Origin: Scleromatobacter sp038208735
GTDB lineage: Bacteria; Pseudomonadota; Gammaproteobacteria; Burkholderiales; Burkholderiaceae_C
DNA: 18,122 nucleotides
Assembly (NCBI GenBank): GCA_038208735.1
Contig: JBBQYL010000096.1
Coordinates: forward strand, 1-18,122
Reading direction: 5' to 3'
A program made the translations under genes and the position numbers. How positions within the stretch are numbered: the first letter of the stretch is position 1; the number at the start of each line of letters is the position of its first letter. The notes below the pieces were generated by a model, which was not told where the DNA came from, ran no database searches, and saw only the letters and a list, made by a program, of their open reading frames with translations. This document shows, one piece after another, positions 7,350-14,587 of this stretch.

Positions 7350-8591
7350 ATGGCATCCGCACCCCCCACTCCGCCCGCCGCCGGCTTCTCGCCGTACCAG
7401 AAGTTCGTGGTCGGCCTGCTCGCTTTCCTGCAGTTCGCCGTCATCCTCGACTTCATGATCATGGCGCCCCTGGGCGCCATGATCATGCCGGCGCTGTCCA
7501 TCTCGCCCAAGCAGTTCGGGCTGGTGGTGTCGGCGTACGCATTCAGCGCGGGCGTGTCGGGCTTCGTCACCGCCGGCTTCGCCGACCGCTTCGACCGCAA
7601 GAAGATCCTGATGTTCTTCTACGCGGGCTTCCTGGTGGGCACGCTGTGGTGCGGCCTGGCGCCCACCTTCGAGCTGCTGCTGGCCGCGCGCGTGTTCACC
7701 GGCCTGTTCGGCGGCGTCATCGGCTCGGTGGTGCTGGCCATCGCCACCGACCTGTTCGAGGTGTCGCTGCGCGGCCGCGTGATGGGCCTGATCCAGACCG
7801 CGTTCGCGGCGAGCCAGGTGCTGGGCCTGCCGATCGGGCTGTTCCTGTCGAATCGCTGGAACTGGCACGCGCCGTTCATCGTGCTGGCGGTGCTGGGGTT
7901 GGCCGGCCTGGCGGTGATCTCGGCCAAGCTCAAGCCGGTGGACGGCCACCTGGGCAAGCCGCAGGAGCACAGCCCGTTCATGCACCTGTGGCACACCATC
8001 ACCGAGCCGCGCCACCTGCTGGCCTTCCTCACGGTGACGCTGCTGGCCACCGGCGGCTTCATGCTGATGCCGTTCAGCAGCGCGTTCCTGGTGCACAACC
8101 TGGGCATAGCCCTGGCCCACCTGCCCACCATCTACTTCTTCACGGGCATCTGCACGATGGTGTTCGGGCCGTTGATCGGCAAGGCCGCCGACCAGTTCGG
8201 CAAGTTCCCCGTGTTCCTGTTCGGCAGCCTGCTGTCCGTGGTGATGGTGGTGGTCTACACGCACATGGACACCACGCCGCTGGCGGCCGTGGTGCTGATC
8301 AACGTGGTGATGTTCGTGGGGATCTTCTCGCGCATGATCCCGTTCCAGGCGCTGTCGAGCCAGGTGCCCGAACCCACGAAGCGCGGCGCATACAACGCGA
8401 TCAGCGCGTCCATCCAGCAGGTGTCGGGCGGCATCGCCTCGCTGGTGGCCGGCCACATCGTCACGCAAGGCGCCGACGGGCGGATCGAGCATTTTCCGGA
8501 GGTGGGCTACGTGGTGGTGGGCACCACGCTGCTGGCCATCGGGCTGGTGTGGAACATCCAGCGCCAGTTGCAGGCCCGCGCGGCCGCGTGA
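7350..8591 (+). CDS. Major facilitator superfamily transporter, substrate unknown
   Basis: A 413-residue inner-membrane transporter with about twelve hydrophobic segments, starting around residue 17 (KFVVGLLAFLQFAVILDFMIMAPLG). The motif-A loop between helices 2 and 3 is GFADRFDRKKIL, and RVFTGLFGGVIGSVVLAIATDLF follows in helices 4-5. It resembles AraJ/drug:proton-antiporter type members of about 400 residues, but the substrate cannot be read from sequence. The start is uncertain: ATG at 7350 is preferred, but neither it nor an in-frame TTG at 7326 (eight residues longer) has a clear ribosome site. It lies 92 bases after the GntR gene on the same strand and could share its transcript. It converges with the GH114 gene. 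Confidence 0.85.
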   Translation: MASAPPTPPAAGFSPYQKFVVGLLAFLQFAVILDFMIMAPLGAMIMPALSISPKQFGLVVSAYAFSAGVSGFVTAGFADRFDRKKILMFFYAGFLVGTLWCGLAPTFELLLAARVFTGLFGGVIGSVVLAIATDLFEVSLRGRVMGLIQTAFAASQVLGLPIGLFLSNRWNWHAPFIVLAVLGLAGLAVISAKLKPVDGHLGKPQEHSPFMHLWHTITEPRHLLAFLTVTLLATGGFMLMPFSSAFLVHNLGIALAHLPTIYFFTGICTMVFGPLIGKAADQFGKFPVFLFGSLLSVVMVVVYTHMDTTPLAAVVLINVVMFVGIFSRMIPFQALSSQVPEPTKRGAYNAISASIQQVSGGIASLVAGHIVTQGADGRIEHFPEVGYVVVGTTLLAIGLVWNIQRQLQARAAA

Positions 8592-8592
8592 C

Positions 8593-8610
8593 GGCGCGCG
8601 TTGCCGCGCC
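8593..8610. terminator. GC hairpin in convergent gap, weak terminator candidate
   Basis: GGCGCG and CGCGCC form a six-pair stem around a six-base loop, just after the MFS stop. A 12-base perfect palindrome, GGGCCGCGGCCC (8627-8638), lies beside it. Neither has a T run on either strand, so classical intrinsic termination is doubtful. They are the only structures in the 51-base gap between the converging genes. Confidence 0.3.
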
Positions 8611-8642
8611 GCAGGCACCGCGACGCGGGCCGCGGCCCAGCC

Positions 8643-9440
8643 TCAGTCGCAGCTGTAGCGGTACGAATCGTCGAGGGCCAGCGGCAACACCAGCGTGCGC
8701 AGGTTCTGCGCGCGTGCCTTGGTGCACATCGTGGCGCGCGCGCTGGTGCTGGTGTGCCACTTCGCCTTGTACTCGGCGTTGAACACCGGCTTGTTGGCGC
8801 CGGTGAACGCCGTGTAGGCGCCGCACTCGCTGTACTCGTTGCACTGCTCGTTGACGGCGAAGTCGAAGCTGGCGGCGAGCGTGCTCACCTGGTCGACGTC
8901 GTTCTTGAGCGCCACCTTCAGGCCGCGGGCATGCGCCGCGGTGGCGAGGAAGCGGTTGTAGTCCAGCTGCGTGGCGGCCGTCAGCGGGAAGCCGGGCGAG
9001 TTGGTGTAGCCGTCGACGTTGTCCGGCTCCACGCCGTCGCAGCCGCGCGCCTTCGCCTTGTCGAGGCGGGCGGCCATGATGTTGCGCACGTTCGTGGAGC
9101 GCGTGTCGAGCCACTTCTCGCCGGCCCAGCCGTCCAGCGCCTTGCCCAGGTCGGCCGGCTTGAAGCTGGCGTAGTCGGGACGCCAGTTCTCGCCGCTGCC
9201 CGCCGAGAAATAACAGACCACGTGCCGGCCCTGCGCGTGCAGCGACGCGATGACGGCATCGGGGGCGTCGAACAGGTCGATGTCGTAGACGCTGACGTTG
9301 TAGCTGGTGTCGATCGTGCCGGTGAGCTGCCACTGCCAGGTGTCGCTGACATGCGGCGTCCACGGCGTGACGGCATGGGCCGCCGTCGCGAGCGACGCGG
9401 CGGCGATGGCGAGAGTGGTGCGAAGCCAACGTGAAGTCAT
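8643..9440 (-). CDS. Secreted endo-alpha-1,4-polygalactosaminidase, GH114 family
   Basis: A 265-residue secreted glycoside hydrolase with a TIM-barrel fold. GH114 enzymes cut alpha-1,4-linked galactosamine polymers. Residues 1-23 are a Sec signal peptide ending AHA/VT. Family marks are TWQWQLTG (34-41), VVCYFSAGSGENWRPD (74-89), and GCDGVEPDNVDGY (133-145), where Asp140 is the probable catalytic aspartate. NEQCNEY (198-204) and NAEY (221-224) follow, with Glu198 the likeliest acid by spacing. Six cysteines (76, 134, 200, 206, 239, 264) suggest disulfides and a periplasmic or extracellular location. AGGAG lies eight bases before the ATG. It sits 40 bases downstream of the TonB receptor gene on the same strand, probably in one transcript. 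There is no lipobox or binding module. The family is confident, the exact substrate inferred. Confidence 0.88.
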   Translation of the reverse strand: MTSRWLRTTLAIAAASLATAAHAVTPWTPHVSDTWQWQLTGTIDTSYNVSVYDIDLFDAPDAVIASLHAQGRHVVCYFSAGSGENWRPDYASFKPADLGKALDGWAGEKWLDTRSTNVRNIMAARLDKAKARGCDGVEPDNVDGYTNSPGFPLTAATQLDYNRFLATAAHARGLKVALKNDVDQVSTLAASFDFAVNEQCNEYSECGAYTAFTGANKPVFNAEYKAKWHTSTSARATMCTKARAQNLRTLVLPLALDDSYRYSCD

Positions 9441-9480
9441 GCGTGCATCTCCTGGTGAGGTTGTCTGACGGGGAAGGGAA

Positions 9481-12267
9481 TCAAAGCTTCAGGCTGATGC
9501 CGGCGGTCACGGTGCGACCCCAGGCGGAATACCCATAGGACGCATCGGCGCGGCCCAGGTCGGAGCGGTAGTGCGCGTCCGAGAGGTTCTTGCCCTCGAC
9601 GAACAGCTTCACATGGTCGCCGAACTCGTACGATGCCGACGCCGTGACCCACATCAGGGGCGCCGCGATGTTGGGCCAGCCGGCCTCGGTGGAGCTCGCC
9701 ACCGTGTAGCTGCTGGTGTGGTCGAACGACAGGCTGGCGCTGACGCGATCCTTCTCGTACAGCAGGCCCAGCGACGACGTGGATGGCGCCACGCCTTCCA
9801 GCTGCCCCACGTACTTCGCCTGCACCCAGGCCTTGCTCTTGTTGCGCGTGTACTGCATGCGCACGCCGAAGCCGTTGTCGAACAGGTGCTGGAAGCCCAG
9901 CTCGAGGCCCGCCACCGTGCCGCGGTCGCCGTTGATCGGGCTGATGATCGTGTACAGGTAGCCGGGCACGCCGATGTCGACGTCGTTGACCGTCTGCGTG
10001 GTCACGAAGTTGCTGATCTGCTTGGCGAACAGCGCCATCGTCAACGCCGACTTCGGCTTGTAGTACCACTCGAGCGACAGGTCCTCCTGCCGCGCCGTGG
10101 TCGGCTTCAGCTTGGAGTTGCCGGCGATCGTGATCGTGTAGACGCGATCGATGGTGGTGTCGCTGCGGGTGGGCGCCAGCTTGTCCAGCGACGGCCGCGC
10201 CATCACCTCGGCGGCGCCCAGGCGCAACTGCAGCGACTTGTCCACCCACCAGCTGAAGTTGGCCGATGGCAGCACCTTGGTGTACGAGCCGCGTTCGGCC
10301 ACGGGCTTGGGGTCGCTGTAGGTCACCGTAGGGCTGGACGTGGCGACGTTGGGCGTCGGGTCGTCGATGGCCAGGATCTGGTCGAACGCCGTCGCCGAAT
10401 ACGTGGTGGTGCGCACCAGGCGCACGCCGAGGTTGCCCGACCACTTCTCGCCGGACAGGTTGCCTTCGAGGAACGCCGACGTGGTCTTCTCCACGACGTC
10501 GTACGAATTCGTCGGGTCGCGCGAGGGCAAGGTCTTCGAGAAGTCGAACGTACCGCCCGTGGGCACGCCGTCCACCAGCACCGGCTGGCCGTCCAGCGAC
10601 TTGAGCGCGTTCAGGTAGGCGCTGGCGTTGAACTGCACCAGGCTGTGCGGGAAGTTGCCGCCGGCGCCCTTCATGAAATTGGGCACCGTCAACGGGCTGA
10701 CCACGTGCTGGCCGAGCGACGCGAACGTCGTCGAATACATGTCGCAGTACTGGCAGGAGCCGCCGGTCCAGTCGTTGTCGATGTAGTCGCGCACCTTCTG
10801 GCGCTGGGTGCGGCCCACGCCGAAGTCCAGGCTCTCGAGCGCGCCGAGGTCGACGTCCCAGTGGCCCGACAGCGTGCCGCCGGTGACGGTGTCGTGGATG
10901 TTGTCGCCGCTCAGGCCCACGTAGTGGATGCCGTAGTCGGCGTCGCCCAGTTGCCCGGCGGCCAGCGCGGTGCCCAGGTCGCGACCGTCCGGCAACGTCA
11001 CCGAGATGTCGGGCAGGCCGTTGTTCGTGGTCTGCCACTTCAGCGTGCTGTCGCCCGCGATGCCGGAGACCAGGAAGGTGTCCTTGCCGCCTTCGTCGCG
11101 GATCGACTTGGACCGGTACAGGTCGCCGCCGAACTTCAGCGACGGCGAGAACTTCCACTGGCCATTCAGGCCCACCTGGGTGGTCTTGACCTCGCGGTCG
11201 ATGGAGATGTTGGCCATCTCGGGTACGAAGCTGTTGGCGGTGAAGCCGGTGATGAGGCCGTTGGTGGCCGTCACGTTGCTCCAGCGTCCGTCGGTGTAGG
11301 CCGGGTAGTAGGCCTCGTTGTAGCCGGCCTCCGGCGCGTTCAGGTGCGTCATCAGGCCGTCCAGCGTGATGTGCACGTCGGCGCTCGGTTTCCATTCGAG
11401 CGCGCCGGAGAACGCCGTGCGCTCCTTCTTCTGGAAGTTGGAGCCGAAGGCGATGCAGCAGGTCGCCACGAGGTTCTGTTCGTCGGCGGAGATCGTGCCG
11501 TCGCCGTTCAGGTCGAAGCTGCCCGGGTTGTTGGCGTCGTACGTGTTGTAGCTCAGCGAGTCGGTGCGCTCGTTGGATTTCGACCAGACCGCACCCAGCA
11601 CCACGCCCAGCGTGCGCGCGTCGTTGGTGGTGCTGTACACGCCCGAGAACTTGCGGCCGTTGAGGCGCGACATGTCGTTGTGGTCGCCCTCGATGCGCAG
11701 CGCCGCGTGCGTGCCCGGGTTGTCGAACGGGCGCGCGGAGCGCAGGTTGACGGTGCCCCCGATGCTGCCTTCGATCTGCGAGGCCTGCGCCGACTTCAGC
11801 ACGTCGGCGCCGGAGATGACGTCGGACGGCAGCACGTCGAACGCGAAGTCGCGCCCGTCGCCGTCGGTGGCGAGGATGCGGTCGTTGAGCGTGACGATGT
11901 TGTAGCCCGAGCCGAAGCCGCGCACGCCCACGTACTGTCCTTCGCCGCCCGAGGTGCGCGTGATCGAGATGCCGTTGATGTGGCTCAGCGAATCGGCGAC
12001 GTTGTCGTCGGGGAATCGTCCGAGCTCGGTGGCCGAGATCGAGTCCTGCACGATCGTCGAATTGCGCTTGAGGTCGAGCGACTTCGCGAGGCTCGCCCGC
12101 GTGCCAGTCACCTGCACCTGCTGCACCGCGTCGTCTTGCTGCACCGGGGCGGAGGCGGCCGCGCCGGGCGTGGGCGCGGCCTGCGCCGTCGCCGCCCCGC
12201 AGAACGCCATCTCGATGCCCGCGACGACGGCGGTGCGGACCAGAATGCTGTGCTTGCGCGTGCTCAT
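9481..12267 (-). CDS. TonB-dependent outer-membrane receptor (Xanthomonas/Caulobacter type), likely for amino-sugar oligomers
   Basis: A 928-residue outer-membrane importer powered by TonB-ExbB-ExbD. The signal peptide is about residues 1-30 (ATAQA). A TonB-box region precedes the plug, near VQQVQVTGTRASL (48-60). The plug runs to about 180 (LGRFPDDNVADSLSHINGISITR, VRGFGSGYNIVTLNDR, EGSIGGTVNLRSARPFD), followed by a beta-barrel to the end. These plug motifs are those of the TonB-Xanth-Caul class used for carbohydrates. Residues 252-263 form a perfect EF-hand-like calcium loop, and Cys270/271 and Cys505/508 lie in probable surface loops. The ATG at 12267 has AAGGA eight bases upstream; a longer frame to 12393 crosses the promoter and was rejected. 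The downstream GH114 gene suggests galactosamine oligomers as ligand (inference). Confidence 0.92.
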   Translation of the reverse strand: MSTRKHSILVRTAVVAGIEMAFCGAATAQAAPTPGAAASAPVQQDDAVQQVQVTGTRASLAKSLDLKRNSTIVQDSISATELGRFPDDNVADSLSHINGISITRTSGGEGQYVGVRGFGSGYNIVTLNDRILATDGDGRDFAFDVLPSDVISGADVLKSAQASQIEGSIGGTVNLRSARPFDNPGTHAALRIEGDHNDMSRLNGRKFSGVYSTTNDARTLGVVLGAVWSKSNERTDSLSYNTYDANNPGSFDLNGDGTISADEQNLVATCCIAFGSNFQKKERTAFSGALEWKPSADVHITLDGLMTHLNAPEAGYNEAYYPAYTDGRWSNVTATNGLITGFTANSFVPEMANISIDREVKTTQVGLNGQWKFSPSLKFGGDLYRSKSIRDEGGKDTFLVSGIAGDSTLKWQTTNNGLPDISVTLPDGRDLGTALAAGQLGDADYGIHYVGLSGDNIHDTVTGGTLSGHWDVDLGALESLDFGVGRTQRQKVRDYIDNDWTGGSCQYCDMYSTTFASLGQHVVSPLTVPNFMKGAGGNFPHSLVQFNASAYLNALKSLDGQPVLVDGVPTGGTFDFSKTLPSRDPTNSYDVVEKTTSAFLEGNLSGEKWSGNLGVRLVRTTTYSATAFDQILAIDDPTPNVATSSPTVTYSDPKPVAERGSYTKVLPSANFSWWVDKSLQLRLGAAEVMARPSLDKLAPTRSDTTIDRVYTITIAGNSKLKPTTARQEDLSLEWYYKPKSALTMALFAKQISNFVTTQTVNDVDIGVPGYLYTIISPINGDRGTVAGLELGFQHLFDNGFGVRMQYTRNKSKAWVQAKYVGQLEGVAPSTSSLGLLYEKDRVSASLSFDHTSSYTVASSTEAGWPNIAAPLMWVTASASYEFGDHVKLFVEGKNLSDAHYRSDLGRADASYGYSAWGRTVTAGISLKL
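11479..11514 (-). other. EF-hand-like calcium loop inside the TonB receptor
   Basis: Residues 252-263 of the receptor read D-L-N-G-D-G-T-I-S-A-D-E. This fits the canonical twelve-residue pattern D-x-N/D-x-D-G-x-I-x-x-x-E, as in calmodulin or dockerin loops. It lies after the first barrel strands in what should be an extracellular loop, next to a Cys-Cys pair (270-271). Calcium binding is inferred from the pattern only. Confidence 0.55.
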
Positions 12268-12283
12268 CGATGCAATCCTTAGA

Positions 12284-12413
12284 CTTTCGAAAGCAAAACA
12301 AAGCCAACGGTCGCGACCTTCATCGCGCAGGCTTTCGGTTTTGGTTCGATTGATTCTAAAAACTGCTTTTCGTAAGCACAATAGCTTTCGCAAAGATAGT
12401 TTCGAAAGCTATC
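12284..12413. promoter_or_regulatory. Cluster of CTTTCGAAAG-type palindromes, candidate operator array
   Basis: The AT-rich gap before the receptor gene repeats one motif: CTTTCGAAAG (12284-12293, perfect), CTTTTCGTAAG (12366-12376), CTTTCGCAAAG (12385-12395) and GTTTCGAAAG (12399-12408), plus a half-site CTTTCGG (12332-12338). The last copy is embedded in a larger inverted repeat with GATAG and CTATC arms (12395-12413). Palindromes with a central CG are typical of LacI-type regulators, but no such regulator is encoded in the window. Confidence 0.55.
12353..12381 (-). promoter_or_regulatory. Probable promoter of the TonB receptor-GH114 operon
   Basis: On the minus strand TTGTGC (12376-12381) and TAGAAT (12353-12358) are 17 bases apart. 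The -10 matches five of six consensus positions; the -35 is weak. Transcription would start near 12346, giving a leader of about 80 bases that contains the perfect CTTTCGAAAG palindrome. Two more copies lie immediately upstream and one covers the spacer. Confidence 0.45.
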
Positions 12414-12436
12414 GATAAAGACGGACGTCGGGCGTG

Positions 12437-12658
12437 TCAGACGCCGAGGCAGGCTCGGATCACCGGGCTCGTGAAGTGGCGGCCGATGAGCGTGTGCGCG
12501 AACAGATACTCGCGGCGCGAACGATCGCACAGTTCGTCCAGGTCGACCTGGCCGTGGGCGTCGCAGGGAAACGTCAGCGGCGCCTGGTCGTCGATCAGCG
12601 GATCGAAGCGAAGCTCGAAGGCAAGATCGGCGAAACGGACTCGAGCGTTGGTGGTCAT
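12437..12658 (-). CDS. Small protein of unknown function (73 residues)
   Basis: I do not recognise this protein. It begins MTTNARVRFADLAFELRFDP and ends HFTSPVIRACLGV. It is soluble, with no signal peptide and no membrane segment, and has acidic (FDPLIDDQ, QVDLDELCD) and basic (RSRREY) stretches and three cysteines (about 30, 42 and 70). It looks real: an AGGAGA lies six bases before the ATG, and third codon positions are mostly G or C as in neighbouring genes. A longer reading of the frame to 12712 would include that ribosome site and was not used. It is upstream of and in the same direction as the TonB receptor gene, separated by the 169-base operator region, so it is probably a separate unit. 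Confidence 0.65.
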   Translation of the reverse strand: MTTNARVRFADLAFELRFDPLIDDQAPLTFPCDAHGQVDLDELCDRSRREYLFAHTLIGRHFTSPVIRACLGV

Positions 12659-12902
12659 GGGATTTCTCCTGTTGCCGCGCTCATGCAAGCGATGGACCTT
12701 GTCAGACGACACGCCGTGCCGTCATCGCCCGCCATGCTGATGTCGGGCCATCTCGATTCCCATGGGGGAGTCCGCGCAGATGCGGGAACAAGCGGCGTCT
12801 TTTGTAGGACTGCACGCACGCCAAGCCGCGCTAACGTCTGGCCTTGCATCGTCGAACCCAGCGCGAAGATGCATCCACACCTCCGCTCACCGGCACCCCA
12901 CC

Positions 12903-13076
12903 ATGACCCAAGCCCTGATCACCACCGCGCCGCAAGACTGCGCGGAGCAACTCCTGTTCCACGACGACGCCTACCTTTCGCAGGTCGACGACGAGGCGCT
13001 GGCCCACGCGCTGAAGACGGTCAGCTGGCACCCGAAGGACGTGAGCCAGTTCCTGCGCAGCGAGGCGAATCGCTGA
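12903..13076 (+). CDS. Small protein of unknown function (57 residues)
   Basis: I do not recognise this protein. It begins MTQALITTAPQDCAEQLLFH and ends VSQFLRSEANR. It is soluble, acidic in the middle (DDAYLSQVDDEALAHAL), with no signal peptide or membrane segment. About nine in ten third codon positions are G or C, strongly favouring real coding. A longer frame back to 12762 exists, but its extra part lacks that codon pattern, so ATG 12903 is preferred although no good ribosome site precedes it. It is divergent from the 73-residue gene (244-base gap) and ends two bases before the end of the converging MFS gene. It could be a small adaptor or regulator, but nothing shows this. Confidence 0.6.
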   Translation: MTQALITTAPQDCAEQLLFHDDAYLSQVDDEALAHALKTVSWHPKDVSQFLRSEANR

Positions 13077-13078
13077 AC

Positions 13079-14443
13079 TCAATGCGCGGAGACCGTCTCC
13101 GCGCGAGGTGCGGATCCGGGCGCCGGCTCCGGATGCGCCCATTGCTTGACCAGCAGCGCCAGCGCGGCGACGACGCCGGGCACGGCGACCACGCTGAAGA
13201 TCTCGGTGAACGTGAAGTAGCGGCGTGAGAGCTCCGCCACCAGGAACGATCCCGCGATGCCGCCGAAGCGACCGAAGCCCAGCATCCACGACACGCCCGT
13301 GGCGCGTCCCGCCGTCGGATAGAACGCGGCGGCCAGTGCCGGCAGCGACGACTGCGCGGTGTTCATGAACGCCCCGCCCAGGAACACCACCAGCACCAGG
13401 CTGCCCATGTTGCCGGCGGCCTGCCCGATGCACCAGATCAGCACCGCGGTGACGAGGTAGCCGAACGCGATGATGAGGTTGCCGTTGAAGCGATCCATCA
13501 GCCAGCCGAACAGCACCGCGCCGCAGCCGCCCAGCGGGAACAGCGCGGCGATGAGCGTGGCCGTGCGCGGCTCGAGCCCCGCGTCCTTGAACAGGATCGG
13601 CATCCAGTTGATCAGCGCGTAGAAGATCACCAGGCCCATGAAGTAGGCCAGCCACAGCATCACCGAACCGGCGAGGTATTGGCGCGACAGCACCAGCGCG
13701 ATGCCCGTCTTGCCCGAGCTGGACGCCCGTCCCTCGGACAGGCGGAACGACACGGCCTGCGCGGCGCTCGCCGACACGCGCGACAGCGTCGCCCGGATCT
13801 TCTCCAGCGGCCACGCGCGCGCCACCATGAAGCGCACCGACTCCGGCAGCGCCATCAGCATCGCCAGCGCCAGCGCGAGCGGCGCCAGGCCGCCGAGCGC
13901 CAGCACGCTGCGCCAGCCGAACTGCGGGATCATCCACGCGGCCAGGAAGCCGCCGAAGGCCGCGCCCAGCGGGAAGCCGCAGAACATCGCGTTGGTGAGC
14001 GTGGCGCGCAGGCGGTCGGGGCAGTACTCGCTCATCAGCGTCACCGCGTTGGGCATCGCGGCGCCCAGGCCCAGCCCGGTGAGCAAGCGCAGGAGGGTGA
14101 GCTGGTCGAGCGTCTGCGAGAACGCCGAGGCCATGCAGGCCACGCCGAACACCATCACCGACGTCACCAGGAGCTTCTTGCGGCCCAGCCAGTCGGCCAG
14201 CGGCCCCGACGACAGCGCGCCCGCGGCCAGTCCGAACAGCGCGGCGCTGAGCACCGGGCCCAGCGCGGGCCGCGTGACGCCCCACTCCTTGACCAGCGAC
14301 GGAGCGATGAAGCCGATGGCCGCGGTGTCGAAGCCATCCAGCAGCACGATGACGAAGCACAGCCCGAAGATCATCCACTGGAACCCGGAGAACCGATGTT
14401 CGTTGAGGAACGTCTGGACATCGACGCTGTCGCGTTCTGGCAT
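13079..14443 (-). CDS. AAHS-family MFS transporter (aromatic acid:proton symporter type, PcaK/BenK-like)
   Basis: A 454-residue inner-membrane symporter with about twelve helices. The first helix carries LLDGFDTAAIGFIAPSL (34-50), the Asp-Gly-Phe-Asp signature of PcaK/BenK-like carriers. Motif A is GPLADWLGRKK (80-90), and PESVRFMVA follows helix 6. Family members import 4-hydroxybenzoate, benzoate, protocatechuate or related acids with protons; which one cannot be told here. The ATG at 14443 is preceded by a weak GAGAGA site. It lies 144 bases downstream of the monooxygenase gene on the same strand, so it may belong to the same catabolic unit or have its own promoter in that gap. It ends tail-to-tail with the 57-residue gene. 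Confidence 0.9.
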   Translation of the reverse strand: MPERDSVDVQTFLNEHRFSGFQWMIFGLCFVIVLLDGFDTAAIGFIAPSLVKEWGVTRPALGPVLSAALFGLAAGALSSGPLADWLGRKKLLVTSVMVFGVACMASAFSQTLDQLTLLRLLTGLGLGAAMPNAVTLMSEYCPDRLRATLTNAMFCGFPLGAAFGGFLAAWMIPQFGWRSVLALGGLAPLALALAMLMALPESVRFMVARAWPLEKIRATLSRVSASAAQAVSFRLSEGRASSSGKTGIALVLSRQYLAGSVMLWLAYFMGLVIFYALINWMPILFKDAGLEPRTATLIAALFPLGGCGAVLFGWLMDRFNGNLIIAFGYLVTAVLIWCIGQAAGNMGSLVLVVFLGGAFMNTAQSSLPALAAAFYPTAGRATGVSWMLGFGRFGGIAGSFLVAELSRRYFTFTEIFSVVAVPGVVAALALLVKQWAHPEPAPGSAPRAETVSAH

Positions 14444-14541
14444 GGCTTGTCTCTCGCTTCGTCATGGCCCCCGCACGATCGGAGGCCTCTTTGCGGCGAA
14501 GTGTCCATGCGGGCGCGCAGGTAGCGGCTCGGGCTTTCCCT

Positions 14542-14584
14542 CGGATGTTCGTTTAGTGCAGTCTTTGGTCGCGGATGTGCAGTC
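14542..14584. repeat. Two interleaved short direct repeats before the AAHS transporter
   Basis: GTGCAGTC occurs at 14556-14563 and 14577-14584, 21 bases apart (two helical turns), and CGGATGT occurs at 14542-14548 and 14572-14578. They fill most of the 3' half of the 144-base gap upstream of the transporter gene. Helical phasing fits binding sites for a regulator, but the units are short and could be chance. Confidence 0.3.
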
Positions 14585-14587
14585 GAT

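Noticed and set aside
9571..12282. Very long plus-strand open frame (about 900 codons) opposite the TonB receptor gene
   Set aside because: Its translation is rich in Arg, Ala, Val and His with no domain or family motif, as expected for the antisense of a high-GC gene. The minus-strand frame is unmistakably a receptor.
12268..12393. N-terminal extension of the TonB receptor
   Set aside because: It runs through the palindrome cluster and promoter, and the signal peptide begins at the ATG at 12267, which has its own ribosome site.
12762..12902. N-terminal extension of the 57-residue gene
   Set aside because: Codon positions in this part lack the G/C third-base bias seen from 12903 onward.
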